From: Streptomyces sp. NBC_00258
GTDB taxonomy: Bacteria; Actinomycetota; Actinomycetes; Streptomycetales; Streptomycetaceae
Length of the DNA: 64,000 bases
Direction of reading: 5' to 3'
Assembly (NCBI RefSeq): GCF_036182465.1
Contig: NZ_CP108081.1
Coordinates: 3,844,001 to 3,908,000, forward strand
Shown one piece after another: positions 25,531 to 33,654 of the stretch. A program made the position numbers and the translations under genes. The notes below the pieces were generated by a model. The model was not told where the DNA came from, made no database searches, and was given only the letters and a program-made list of their open reading frames with translations. Numbering within the stretch: position 1 is the first letter of the stretch; each line of letters begins with the position of its first letter.

Positions 25531-25773
25531 ACCGGCCCGGGGCGGAGGCCCATTCCTCCCAGCCAGCCCCACCCGGAGCGCCCTCAGCACTCCCACCCTT
25601 CCCGGGCAAAACCGCAGCCAGGCCCGGAGCAAGCACCCCACGCCACACCGTCCCGAGTCCGGCAGGCCCCCACGCTGCCTCGAGCCCCGCCAACCCCCAC
25701 GCCACCACCCGAAGCAACCAGGCCGGCCATCCGAACCGAGTCGACCGGCTCGCTCGACGCCGCTCCCCCGCCC

Positions 25774-27696
25774 TCATGTCTCGCCTTGCTTCGTCCCGTG
25801 CCGGCCGACCCCTCGGCGGGACCGGGTGCCGCCGCCCGTACCGTCACCGGCCCGGGTGGGTGCTTCCGGCGCCGAGGAGCCGTCGGCGGTGGACCGGGGA
25901 CGGCGCGTGCCCACGGTCCCGGAGGGCCGTGAAGCCGGCCGGCCGGCCACGCTCCCCGTCGACCGCGGCTTGCGTCGGCGACGGGAAGCCACCCGGGTCG
26001 ACGATGCCGAGGCGGACCCGGACGGTCCGTCGGCGTCGACCGGGGACGTCGAGGACTCCGGGGACGCCGAGGACGCGATCACCTCCGCGTCGGCACGGTC
26101 CACACGCTCCTTGCGAAGGCAGCGGCGAATCGACTCCGGGTCTAGGCCCTCGTTGCACGCCTGGTGGAGAAGGCGGGCAAACAGGTATCCCGGATCCGCC
26201 CCGAGAGCCATCGCCAGGGCTTCGCGGGCCTCCAGCTCGTCCCCGGAGGACCAGGCGACCCATCCCACGAGTGTGAGCGGCGCCGCGGCATGCTCTCCGT
26301 ACGGGCCGACACAGCGGCGGGCCAGAGCCCGCCAGAGGCGGAGGGCCGGGCCGGCCTCGTCGCCCTCCATCCACTCCGCCGCCCGGTCGCGCGTCGTGCG
26401 GTCCTGGAGGCCGAGGATCAAGGTGGCTGCCTCGTCGTGGCACAGGAGTTCGTCGTCCCGGAGATCCGCCGACAGGGCGCCGGACGCACCGGACACCGCA
26501 GGTACACCGGAAACACCCGGTACACCGGCCACAGACGTGGAGTCGGCGAACCGGCGCATGACCCGATGAGCCAGGTCCAAGGTCTCGGTCGCCACGGCTG
26601 TGCGGCTCTCGTCGTCCAGGATTCGCGGAATCAACGCCATGCTCACCGCGTTGAGTGCGGACTCCTGCTCCAGTGCGGCCGCGGTCTCCCACGGAACGAG
26701 CCTCGCCCTGAACTCCCGCAGGGAGCCCCGAATCTGGAGGCCGGCATAGGTGGCTGCGGCGGCCAGCACGGACGTGCCGGGCAGCCCCATGGGTGTCCCG
26801 TCGGACGGGCAGCACTGCTCGCTGGGGCAGCAGTACGACCAGAAGCGGCCGTCCGAGATGCACAGGGCCTCGATCACGGGAACGTCCAGGGCACCGCAGG
26901 CCGTGCGCAGCAACTGCGCGAGTGGGCGCAGTCGTTCCATGACGTCCCGGGCCGACTCTCCGTCCTTGGGGTCCTGGCAGAGGAAGGCGACCATGCTCTC
27001 GGGCAGCGCGCCCCTGCGTTCGCTGCCCTTCACGAGTCCCTCGGTCAGCTGCCGGGCCACGGACGCCCAGTCGTCCGCGTTGCCCGGGATGCCGAGCCGG
27101 GCCCGTCCGCCGAACCTGCCACGCCCGTCCCTGTCGTGCAGGGCGGCGAGCACGATGCTGTCCTCGGGCCGGTATCCGAGCAGGTACGGCAGGGCGTCTG
27201 CCAGTTCGGCGGGAGTGCGCAGGGTGACCTGATGCTCGGCGAACGGGACGCCGGACGCGCCGTGTGCGGGGCCGACACGGCTCTCACCTCCACGGCCGTC
27301 ACCCTGTTCCCCCGGCCCCGAGCCACACCCCCCGCTCCCTGAACCGCGTCCGCCACTACCTGGACCATCTACACGGTGCCCTGCACCATCTCCACCGTGC
27401 TCTGAACCGCGTCCGCCACCCCCTGAGCCAGATCCGCCACAGGTTCCACCCTGCCCACCACGCGCTTCACCATGACCTCCACCGACTTGGCCATGCTCAC
27501 CGCCCGCGCCCCCGCTCCTTCCAAGCCCTCCAGATCCTCCGAATCCGTCGGCTCCCCCGAACCCGTCGAGTCCCCCAAGTCCATCGAGTCCCCCGAGCCC
27601 GTCGGGCCCTCCAAACCCGTCGCGCTCGCCCCGCTCGCCGCACCCGCTCATGTCACCGTCGCCGAGATTCCCGGCCGCTTCGCTGTGATTCGTCAT
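25774..27696 (-). CDS. DUF4192-domain protein with Gly-rich N-terminal extension
   Basis: A 640-residue protein. Residues about 20-145 are an extreme Gly/Ser/Asp/Arg low-complexity tract (GGLDGFGGADGFGG and similar). The DUF4192 domain follows (HQVTLRTPAELADALPYLLG, YRPEDSIVLAAL) and spans to about residue 540; the last 100 residues are Ser/Arg/Pro-rich and basic. The family is actinobacterial and of unknown function. ATG 27696 gives the longest product; the true start could lie after the Gly tract, just before the DUF4192 domain. It diverges from the RecQ-type helicase. Confidence 0.82.
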   Translation of the reverse strand: MTNHSEAAGNLGDGDMSGCGERGERDGFGGPDGLGGLDGLGGLDGFGGADGFGGSGGLGRSGGAGGEHGQVGGGHGEARGGQGGTCGGSGSGGGGRGSEHGGDGAGHRVDGPGSGGRGSGSGGCGSGPGEQGDGRGGESRVGPAHGASGVPFAEHQVTLRTPAELADALPYLLGYRPEDSIVLAALHDRDGRGRFGGRARLGIPGNADDWASVARQLTEGLVKGSERRGALPESMVAFLCQDPKDGESARDVMERLRPLAQLLRTACGALDVPVIEALCISDGRFWSYCCPSEQCCPSDGTPMGLPGTSVLAAAATYAGLQIRGSLREFRARLVPWETAAALEQESALNAVSMALIPRILDDESRTAVATETLDLAHRVMRRFADSTSVAGVPGVSGVPAVSGASGALSADLRDDELLCHDEAATLILGLQDRTTRDRAAEWMEGDEAGPALRLWRALARRCVGPYGEHAAAPLTLVGWVAWSSGDELEAREALAMALGADPGYLFARLLHQACNEGLDPESIRRCLRKERVDRADAEVIASSASPESSTSPVDADGPSGSASASSTRVASRRRRKPRSTGSVAGRPASRPSGTVGTRRPRSTADGSSAPEAPTRAGDGTGGGTRSRRGVGRHGTKQGET

Positions 27697-27736
27697 GCCG
27701 TGACCATCCCGCGGATCCCAGAATTCCGCTTTGGCC

Positions 27737-27778
27737 TGTGGATAACCACGACCATGATCACGTCAGGATCTGTCCACA
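27737..27778. promoter_or_regulatory. Two inverted DnaA-box-like sequences
   Basis: TGTGGATAA at 27737-27745 is the exact complement of the DnaA box TTATCCACA; CTGTCCACA at 27770-27778 differs by one base from the Streptomyces box TTGTCCACA. They face each other in the 133-bp spacer between the DUF4192 gene and the helicase. Flanking bases extend an 8-bp inverted repeat (CCTGTGGA/TCCACAGG). Confidence 0.55.
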
Positions 27779-27829
27779 GGCTGACCGCCTCATTCGCGTG
27801 ATGTCCGACCCATCAGGTTGCATGGGGCC

Positions 27830-29992
27830 ATGAGCAACGCAGAGCTGCGCACCGCGGCCGACACCGTCCTCGCCCGCCTCGTCGGCGCCCCGGCGGGTGA
27901 CGCCCGGCTTCGCGAGGACCAGTGGCGCGCCATCGAGGCGCTGGTGGCCGACAAGCGCAGAGCCCTGGTCGTGCAGCGCACCGGCTGGGGCAAGTCCGCC
28001 GTGTACTTCGTGGCGACGGCGCTGCTGAGGGAGCAGGGCGCGGGCCCCACCGTCATCGTCTCCCCGCTCCTCGCCCTCATGCGCAACCAGGTCGAGGCCG
28101 CCGCCCGCGCCGGCATCCGGGCGCGGACCATCAACTCGTCCAACACGGAGGAATGGGACACGATCCAGGACGAGGTGGCCGCGGGCGAGGTGGATGTCCT
28201 CCTGGTGAGCCCGGAGCGGCTCAACAATCCCGATTTCCGTGATCAGGTGCTGCCCAAGCTCGCCGCCGCGACCGGACTCCTCGTGGTCGACGAAGCACAC
28301 TGCATCTCCGACTGGGGCCACGACTTCCGGCCGGACTACCGCCGTCTGCGCACGATGCTCGCGGATCTCCCGCCGGGCGTCCCGGTCCTCGCCACCACCG
28401 CCACGGCCAACGCGCGCGTGACGGCCGATGTCGCCGAGCAGCTGGGCACCGGCGGCAGCACGGACGCTCTCGTCCTGCGCGGCCCGCTGGACCGGGAGAG
28501 CCTGAGCCTCGGCGTGCTGCAGCTGCCCGACGCCGCACACCGGATGGCCTGGCTGGCCGAGCATCTGGGCGAGCTGCCCGGCTCGGGAATCATCTACACG
28601 CTCACGGTGGCCGCGGCCGAGGAGGTCACCGCGTTCCTGCGGCAGTGCGGGCACACAGTGGCCTCGTACACCGGGAAGACGGAGAACGCGGACCGTCAGC
28701 AGGCCGAGGAGGATCTGCTCGCCAACCGCGTCAAGGCCCTCGTGGCCACGTCGGCGCTGGGCATGGGCTTCGATAAGCCCGACCTCGGGTTCGTGGTGCA
28801 CCTGGGGTCGCCGTCCTCCCCCATCGCGTACTACCAGCAGGTCGGCCGTGCGGGGCGCGGGGTGGAGCATGCCGAGGTGCTGCTCCTGCCTGGCAAGGAG
28901 GACCAGGCGATCTGGCAGTACTTCGCGTCGATCGCCTTCCCTCCGGAGGAGCAGGTCCGGCGCACCCTGGACGTCCTCGGCCAGGCCGGCCGGCCACTGT
29001 CGCTGCCCGCGCTCGAACCCTTGGTGGAGCTGCGCAGGTCACGTCTGGAGACAATGCTCAAGGTCCTGGACGTGGATGGTGCGGTGCACCGCGTCAAGGG
29101 CGGTTGGATCTCCACGGGCGACCCGTGGACGTACGACACCGAGCGCTATGCCTGGGTCGCCAAGCAGCGCGCGGCCGAGCAACAGGCGATGCGTGACTAC
29201 GTGACGACCACCGGCTGCCGAATGGAGTTCCTGCGACGCCAGCTGGACGACGAGGGAGCGACTCCGTGCGGTCGCTGCGACATGTGTGCGGGGCCCCGGT
29301 TCACCGAATCCGTGTCCTCGTCGTCCCTGGACTCCGCGCGTGGCGAGCTGGTCCGGGCGGGTGTCGAGGTCGAGCCCCGGAAGATGTGGCCGACGGGCCT
29401 GCCGGCGGTCGGTGTCGACCTGAAGGGGCGCATTCCGGCCGGTGAACAGGCCGCGTCCGGGCGGGCGTTGGGACGGCTCTCGGACATCGGCTGGGGCAAC
29501 CGGCTGCGGCCGATGCTCTCGCCCCAGGCTCCTGACGAGCCCGTTCCGGACGATGTGGCGAAGGCCGTGGTCGGTGTGCTGGCCGACTGGGCGAAGGGTC
29601 CCGGCGGCTGGGCTTCGGGGAGCCCCGACGCACAGCCGCGCCCGGTCGGTGTCGTCACCATGGCCTCCCACGGCCGGCCACGCCTGATCCAGTCGCTGGG
29701 CGCGCGAATCGCGGAGGTCGGACGCCTGCCCCTGCTGGGTTCCATCGAGTACGCCCCCGGAGCCGGGGCGGCGCAGGTCTCCAGGAGCAACAGCGCGCAG
29801 CGGTTGAAGGCCCTCGACGGGGCGCTCGTGGTGCCGCCCGATCTGGTCGCCACGCTGGCCCAGGCCCAGGGACCCGTCCTGCTCGTGGACGACTCGACCG
29901 AGACCGGCTGGACGCTGGCGGTGGCCGCGCGTCTGCTCCGGCGGGCCGGGGCACAGGGGGTGTTGCCGCTGGTCCTCGCCATGCAAGGGTGA
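27830..29992 (+). CDS. RecQ-family DNA helicase with C-terminal phosphoribosyltransferase-like domain
   Basis: A 720-residue protein. The helicase core has Q-motif REDQWRAIEAL, Walker A QRTGWGKSAVYF (Lys55), DEAH box VVDEAHCISDWGHDFRPDYR, motif VPVLATTATAN, and motif VI QVGRAGRG. A zinc site follows (CRMEF...CGRCDMC). The last 120 residues differ from RecQ: VGVVTMASHGRPRLIQSLG and VLLVDDSTETGWTLAVA (Asp-Asp near 687) form a PRPP-binding-loop fold of type I phosphoribosyltransferases. ATG 27830 is preferred to a TTG four codons upstream. It would unwind DNA 3' to 5'; the extra domain may bind a nucleotide signal. Confidence 0.88.
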   Translation: MSNAELRTAADTVLARLVGAPAGDARLREDQWRAIEALVADKRRALVVQRTGWGKSAVYFVATALLREQGAGPTVIVSPLLALMRNQVEAAARAGIRARTINSSNTEEWDTIQDEVAAGEVDVLLVSPERLNNPDFRDQVLPKLAAATGLLVVDEAHCISDWGHDFRPDYRRLRTMLADLPPGVPVLATTATANARVTADVAEQLGTGGSTDALVLRGPLDRESLSLGVLQLPDAAHRMAWLAEHLGELPGSGIIYTLTVAAAEEVTAFLRQCGHTVASYTGKTENADRQQAEEDLLANRVKALVATSALGMGFDKPDLGFVVHLGSPSSPIAYYQQVGRAGRGVEHAEVLLLPGKEDQAIWQYFASIAFPPEEQVRRTLDVLGQAGRPLSLPALEPLVELRRSRLETMLKVLDVDGAVHRVKGGWISTGDPWTYDTERYAWVAKQRAAEQQAMRDYVTTTGCRMEFLRRQLDDEGATPCGRCDMCAGPRFTESVSSSSLDSARGELVRAGVEVEPRKMWPTGLPAVGVDLKGRIPAGEQAASGRALGRLSDIGWGNRLRPMLSPQAPDEPVPDDVAKAVVGVLADWAKGPGGWASGSPDAQPRPVGVVTMASHGRPRLIQSLGARIAEVGRLPLLGSIEYAPGAGAAQVSRSNSAQRLKALDGALVVPPDLVATLAQAQGPVLLVDDSTETGWTLAVAARLLRRAGAQGVLPLVLAMQG

Positions 29993-30216
29993 TCGAGGCG
30001 TGACAGGGAGAGTAACGGGCAGGGATATATGAGGCGGATCACCGGATAACGGTCGGTGGCCCCAATTGCTCGTTGCCGCAACCAAGTTCGACAGGAAGAA
30101 TTGGCATCGCGCCCCGCGTGGTCCTTTCCTGGGCCGCCCGTTCGGGCTGTGCCGCGGTGCGCTCCCCCAAGTCCGACCCCCGCCCGCTGTATGGGCGCGT
30201 AGCCGAAGGGAGGACC

Positions 30217-30843
30217 GTGACCTTCGGATTCGCTCCGTCCTCGGCGGCGTCGATGTCGACGTCCGCCAATTCCGCCAACTCACTCGCCCGGATGCTCGAA
30301 CCCGCCGAATGGGCCGCCGCAGGGATTCCGTTGCTGCGCAACCCCCGGGAGGTCGTCAGCGGGCTGCACTCCCGGCATCGGCCCCGGCCCGACACCGCGA
30401 TCGTCGCCGTCCTCGATCCGGACGAACGGCTCAGGGCCAGCGCGTCCTTCGTCCGGCGGCCGGCCCCGGCGGACGGCTGGATGTTCCGCAACGCGCTGCT
30501 CGCGCAGCTGCGCCGGGTGATCCCGCACGACCTGAGGCGCCGCACACCGGTGCGTACGGCCGTCCTGCTCTACTGCCGTGAGGGCGACGGGCGATGGACG
30601 GAGGAGGACGGGGCGTGGATGTGGGGGCTGCGGGACGCCTGCACGCTGCACGGGCTGCGATGCGGGGCGTACATCACGCTGACGCGTGAGGGCTGGCAGG
30701 TGCTCGGCGAAGGGCGTGGCGGACGTCGGCCCAGTGCGGACTCGAAGCCGGAGTCCCTCGAAGCGCTCGCGGCGGTCGATGCCATTCAGCCACGTACCGG
30801 TGGCTCGGCCTCGGAGGTGCTGCGCCGCGCGGCGGCCCGCTGA
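30217..30843 (+). CDS. Hypothetical protein, actinobacterial
   Basis: A 208-residue soluble protein with no recognised domain. The core reads LEPAEWAAAGIPLLRNPREVVSGLH, then TAIVAVLDPDERLRASASF, RVIPHDLRRRTPVRTAVLLY and WGLRDACTLHGLRCGAYITLT. The alternating strands and helices suggest a compact alpha/beta fold. GTG 30217 is well supported by GGGAGG 3 nt upstream; upstream codons in frame lack one. Wobble bias is normal, so the gene is real. It follows the helicase on the same strand after 224 bp and has its own leader. Confidence 0.75.
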   Translation: MTFGFAPSSAASMSTSANSANSLARMLEPAEWAAAGIPLLRNPREVVSGLHSRHRPRPDTAIVAVLDPDERLRASASFVRRPAPADGWMFRNALLAQLRRVIPHDLRRRTPVRTAVLLYCREGDGRWTEEDGAWMWGLRDACTLHGLRCGAYITLTREGWQVLGEGRGGRRPSADSKPESLEALAAVDAIQPRTGGSASEVLRRAAAR

Positions 30844-31338
30844 GGCCGAGCCCGCGCGACCGCCGCACTCGGGCACCGGTCGGCGTTCGTCCGGCCGGTC
30901 GCCCCTCAGCGCCGGTCGCACCGGCCGCCGCATGGTCACGGACCACCGGCCTCGCCGAGGCGAGACGGGCACAACACCGGTCGGCCGAGGATCGCGAGGG
31001 GGCCAACCGGCGCCCCGAACCCGCACAAGAGCACGCGTACAAGGGCTCGGCAGGTGCAAGAAGCCAGCGGGGGTGCGAGGTCTCAGCGCATGCCGGGACG
31101 CACGCCCGTAGCAAGAGCACACGCGGCCTCCACCCCGCACAGCCCTTCAGACATGTGCCACCAGACATGTGCCACGGCAAGGCTGAACGGCCAAACGCCG
31201 ACCTCGCGGACCCTGACAGCCGCGCCGGCACGTCCCCCCGTACCGGCACACGTCGGACCGTCCACCGTGCTCATGCCACCGCGGCCTGGGCCGCAGTGGC
31301 ACTCCACCCCCCAAGTACCCCCAGAAGAACGGGGGTCC
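30844..31338. other. 495-bp gap between convergent genes
   Basis: No gene is supported. The notable feature is a 13-bp direct repeat AGACATGTGCCAC at 31149-31161 and 31163-31175, separated by one base. A GCCTCGCCGAGGC hairpin near 30949-30961 may help terminate the gene on the left. Confidence 0.45.
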
Positions 31339-31968
31339 TCAGACCCCCGCGCCCAGCACCGAGTTGATCTGCTGCGGATCCCCGCAGACGATCAGCAGGG
31401 CGCCGGCTCGGCCGAGAGCCAGCGGCAGGGCGGTGGCGGCAGTGGCATCGGGTCCGCCGTTGACGGCGACGACGACCACGGGCCGGGACGTGGCACGACC
31501 GAGGGCGGACGCGTCGGCGTAGAAGACGTCGTCTCCCGCGTCGTGCTGAGCCCAGTAGGCGGCCTCGCCGAACGAGAGCTCGTGCGCGGCCCACGGGTGC
31601 GGTTCGCCGGTGGTGATCACCAGAACCTCACCGGGGACGCGGCCCGAGTCAAGGAGCAGGTCGACCGCTTCCTCGGCCGCGTCCAGCGCACCCTCGGCCG
31701 AGGCCGGGATCAGCTGGATCTGCGGAGTCGAGGGGGCGGTGGGGGCCGCCGGGGCGGTCGGCCCCGGCTTGGCCACGGCCGTGTCGCGCGGTGCGCGTTG
31801 CACCGGTGGCACAGGCCGGACAGGACCCGGGCGGCCGGGACGCGGCGGAGCCGCGGGGCGGGGTCCGGGTACGGGACGGGGGGTCGGCGCGGTACGGCCG
31901 GCGGCCGGAGTGGCGCGGGGACCCTGGGCACTCTCGTGAATCTGAGGCTCCTCGGGAATGAGAGGCAT
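31339..31968 (-). CDS. Hypothetical protein with Pro-rich N-terminus
   Basis: A 209-residue protein. Residues about 15-90 are Pro/Ala/Arg-rich and probably disordered. The C-terminal half is ordered: LIPASAEGALDAAEEAVDLLL, VPGEVLVITTGEPHPWAAHE, and RPVVVVAVNGGPDAT followed by LIVCGDPQQINSVLGAG, resembling a Rossmann-like or DUF-type fold. ATG 31968 is the start closest to the conserved MPLIPEEPQIHES N-terminus, but no good ribosome-binding site is seen. It lies 68 bp after rnhB on the same strand and could be cotranscribed. Function unknown. Confidence 0.72.
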   Translation of the reverse strand: MPLIPEEPQIHESAQGPRATPAAGRTAPTPRPVPGPRPAAPPRPGRPGPVRPVPPVQRAPRDTAVAKPGPTAPAAPTAPSTPQIQLIPASAEGALDAAEEAVDLLLDSGRVPGEVLVITTGEPHPWAAHELSFGEAAYWAQHDAGDDVFYADASALGRATSRPVVVVAVNGGPDATAATALPLALGRAGALLIVCGDPQQINSVLGAGV

Positions 31969-32036
31969 GAGCTGATTTTTATCAAACGCCGGTGCGAGTC
32001 GCGTCGGCGGGTGGCACATGAGTGCGAGCGGAACCG

Positions 32037-32738
32037 TCAGAAATCGAAGCCGAGCTGCCCTTCGATCTCCGGAACGCTTCCATCCGCCCAACTGCGGACC
32101 TTCTTGAGGTGCCGCCACTGGGGCAGCGCATCAAGATACGCCCACGTCATCCGGTGGTACGGGGTGGGGCCCCGCATCTCCAGCGCGGCCTTGTGCACCG
32201 GTGACGGATACCCGGCGTTGGCCGCAAAACCGAAGTCTGCATGGTCGATACCCAGTTCGGCCATCATTTTGTCGCGCTGCACCTTGGCGATCACCGAGGC
32301 CGCCGCGACGGCGACGCATGACTGGTCGCCCTTGATCACCGTACGGACACGCCAGGGGTCCCCGAGGTAGTCGTGCTTCCCGTCGAGGATGACCGCGTCG
32401 GGACGCACGGGCAGGGCTTCGAGGGCACGGCAGGCGGCCAGTCGCAGCGCGGCCGTCATCCCCATGCCGTCGATCTCCTCCGGAGAGGCATGCCCGAGGG
32501 CGTACGACGTCACCCACTTCGCCAGTATCTCGGCGAGCGCGGTGCGCCTCTTGACGGTCAGGAGCTTGGAGTCGGTGAGGCCTTCGGGCGGGCGGCGCAG
32601 GCCGGTGACCGCCGCGCAGACGGTGACCGGGCCGGCCCACGCACCGCGGCCCACCTCGTCGACACCGGCAATGACCTTCGCTCCGGTCGTGGCGCGCAGG
32701 GAGCGCTCGACAGTGTGGGTTGGTGGTTCGTACGGCAT
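32037..32738 (-). CDS. rnhB: Ribonuclease HII
   Basis: A 233-residue type 2 RNase H. The active-site motif GVDEVGRGAWAGPV gives Asp27 and Glu28, and Asp119 lies in AVILDGKHDYL; AAASVIAKVQRD and GYPSPVHKAAL are also conserved. It removes RNA primers and single ribonucleotides from DNA. The protein has the usual length. Confidence 0.95.
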   Translation of the reverse strand: MPYEPPTHTVERSLRATTGAKVIAGVDEVGRGAWAGPVTVCAAVTGLRRPPEGLTDSKLLTVKRRTALAEILAKWVTSYALGHASPEEIDGMGMTAALRLAACRALEALPVRPDAVILDGKHDYLGDPWRVRTVIKGDQSCVAVAAASVIAKVQRDKMMAELGIDHADFGFAANAGYPSPVHKAALEMRGPTPYHRMTWAYLDALPQWRHLKKVRSWADGSVPEIEGQLGFDF

Positions 32739-32831
32739 GGCGCCCTCAGCCTACGCCGCCCGGAACCCCACGCGACACCCAGGTTTCCCCAGGCAACCTC
32801 GGCGCTCCGGCCGCACCGCCCCAGAGGCCGC

Positions 32832-33455
32832 TCACGCGCCCGTCGGACGTAGCAGCGGAACCATGAGCTGGTCGATCATCTCCTCGATGTCCCGCTCGTT
32901 CCATTCACTCGCGCACACCTTGGACCGGTACATCATCATCGCCGGAATGGCGTCGAAGACATACGAGTTCGCCGCGTCGGGCCGCACCTCTCCCCGCTGG
33001 ATTCCACGCTCGACGACCTCACCGAGCAGCCGGATGGTCGGCTCCACGACACCTCCGAAGATCACCTTCTGGAAGCGCTGAGCCTGCGACGAGTCGCATT
33101 CGTGAATCACCGAGCGCAGCGCGAATCCGGGACGCGAGAACATCGCCTCGCGCGCCCGGCGGCACAGCTCCAGCAGGTCTTCTCGCACGCTCCCCATGTC
33201 GGGCACGTCGTCGAGCGACGGCAGTCCCGCCTGGAGTGCGTCCGCGACCAGATCCTCCTTCGACGGCCAGCGGCGGTAGACCGCGGCCTTGCCGGTCTGG
33301 GCGCCGGCGGCGACGCCCTCCATCGTGAGTCCGTTCCAGCCGACCGTACTGAGCTGTTCCAGCGCGGCTTCGAGGATCGCACGTTCGAGTACGGCACCAC
33401 GGCGGCGCGGGGAGGCCGCCTGAGCGGAGGCGGCCGTCCAACTCGAAGTAACCAT
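32832..33455 (-). CDS. TetR-family repressor of the adjacent efflux pump
   Basis: A 207-residue regulator. N-terminal HTH: ILEAALEQLSTVGWNGLTME then GVAAGAQTGKAAVYRRWPSK. The C-terminal ligand-binding domain is all-helical and resembles TetR_C_11-type efflux regulators. ATG 33455 has GGAG 9 nt upstream; an earlier in-frame start at 33488 adds 11 residues. It diverges from a DHA2 transporter, and the 199-bp spacer contains two near-identical palindromes fit for a TetR dimer. It most likely represses both genes and responds to a drug-like ligand. Confidence 0.92.
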   Translation of the reverse strand: MVTSSWTAASAQAASPRRRGAVLERAILEAALEQLSTVGWNGLTMEGVAAGAQTGKAAVYRRWPSKEDLVADALQAGLPSLDDVPDMGSVREDLLELCRRAREAMFSRPGFALRSVIHECDSSQAQRFQKVIFGGVVEPTIRLLGEVVERGIQRGEVRPDAANSYVFDAIPAMMMYRSKVCASEWNERDIEEMIDQLMVPLLRPTGA

Positions 33456-33560
33456 GAGCGTGTCTCCGTCTGAGCGGGCAAGCGGCACGCACGCGCGTGC
33501 ATACGTGCCGTGCGGACCGGGGTCCGCAAGTGGTCAAGTGACGCGAAGCGGCAGCGACTT

Positions 33561-33582
33561 CAGTGAACGCTTGCGTTCACTG
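33561..33582. promoter_or_regulatory. TetR operator O1
   Basis: Half-site CAGTGAACGC and its exact complement GCGTTCACTG are separated by TT. The repressor start lies about 105 bp away and the efflux gene start about 70 bp away. Confidence 0.8.
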
Positions 33583-33610
33583 TCGGGGACTCACTACCGT
33601 TTGACGCGGC

Positions 33611-33630
33611 AGTGAACGCGAGCGTTCACT
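33611..33630. promoter_or_regulatory. TetR operator O2, overlapping the efflux promoter
   Basis: Half-site AGTGAACGC and complement GCGTTCACT with a 2-bp centre, the same halves as O1 and 49 bp away centre to centre. A TTGACG -35 hexamer sits at 33601-33606, so the operator covers the spacer and -10 region of the efflux promoter. Confidence 0.8.
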
Positions 33631-33654
33631 AACGCACTTGTGGGGGACTTAATA

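Larger units (their letters stand above)
24647..25773. other. 1.1-kb region without a confident gene, rich in minisatellites
   Basis: The minus strand has an open frame from ATG 25777 to 24686 (363 codons) that overlaps the upstream gene's stop by 4 bp, and the plus strand is also open across the repeats. Both translations are low-complexity, rich in Arg, Gly and Pro, and wobble bias is poor, especially in the repeats. The minus frame contains runs of a 10-residue unit such as SDPGRPPEGA. I cannot tell an eroded or fast-evolving gene from chance open frames kept open by GC content and 30-bp periodicity. Confidence 0.5.

Noticed and set aside
25024..25932. Plus-strand gene over the minisatellites
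   Set aside because: The translation is a Pro/Arg/Gly repeat with poor wobble bias, kept open by the 30-bp period, and runs into the DUF4192 gene on the other strand.
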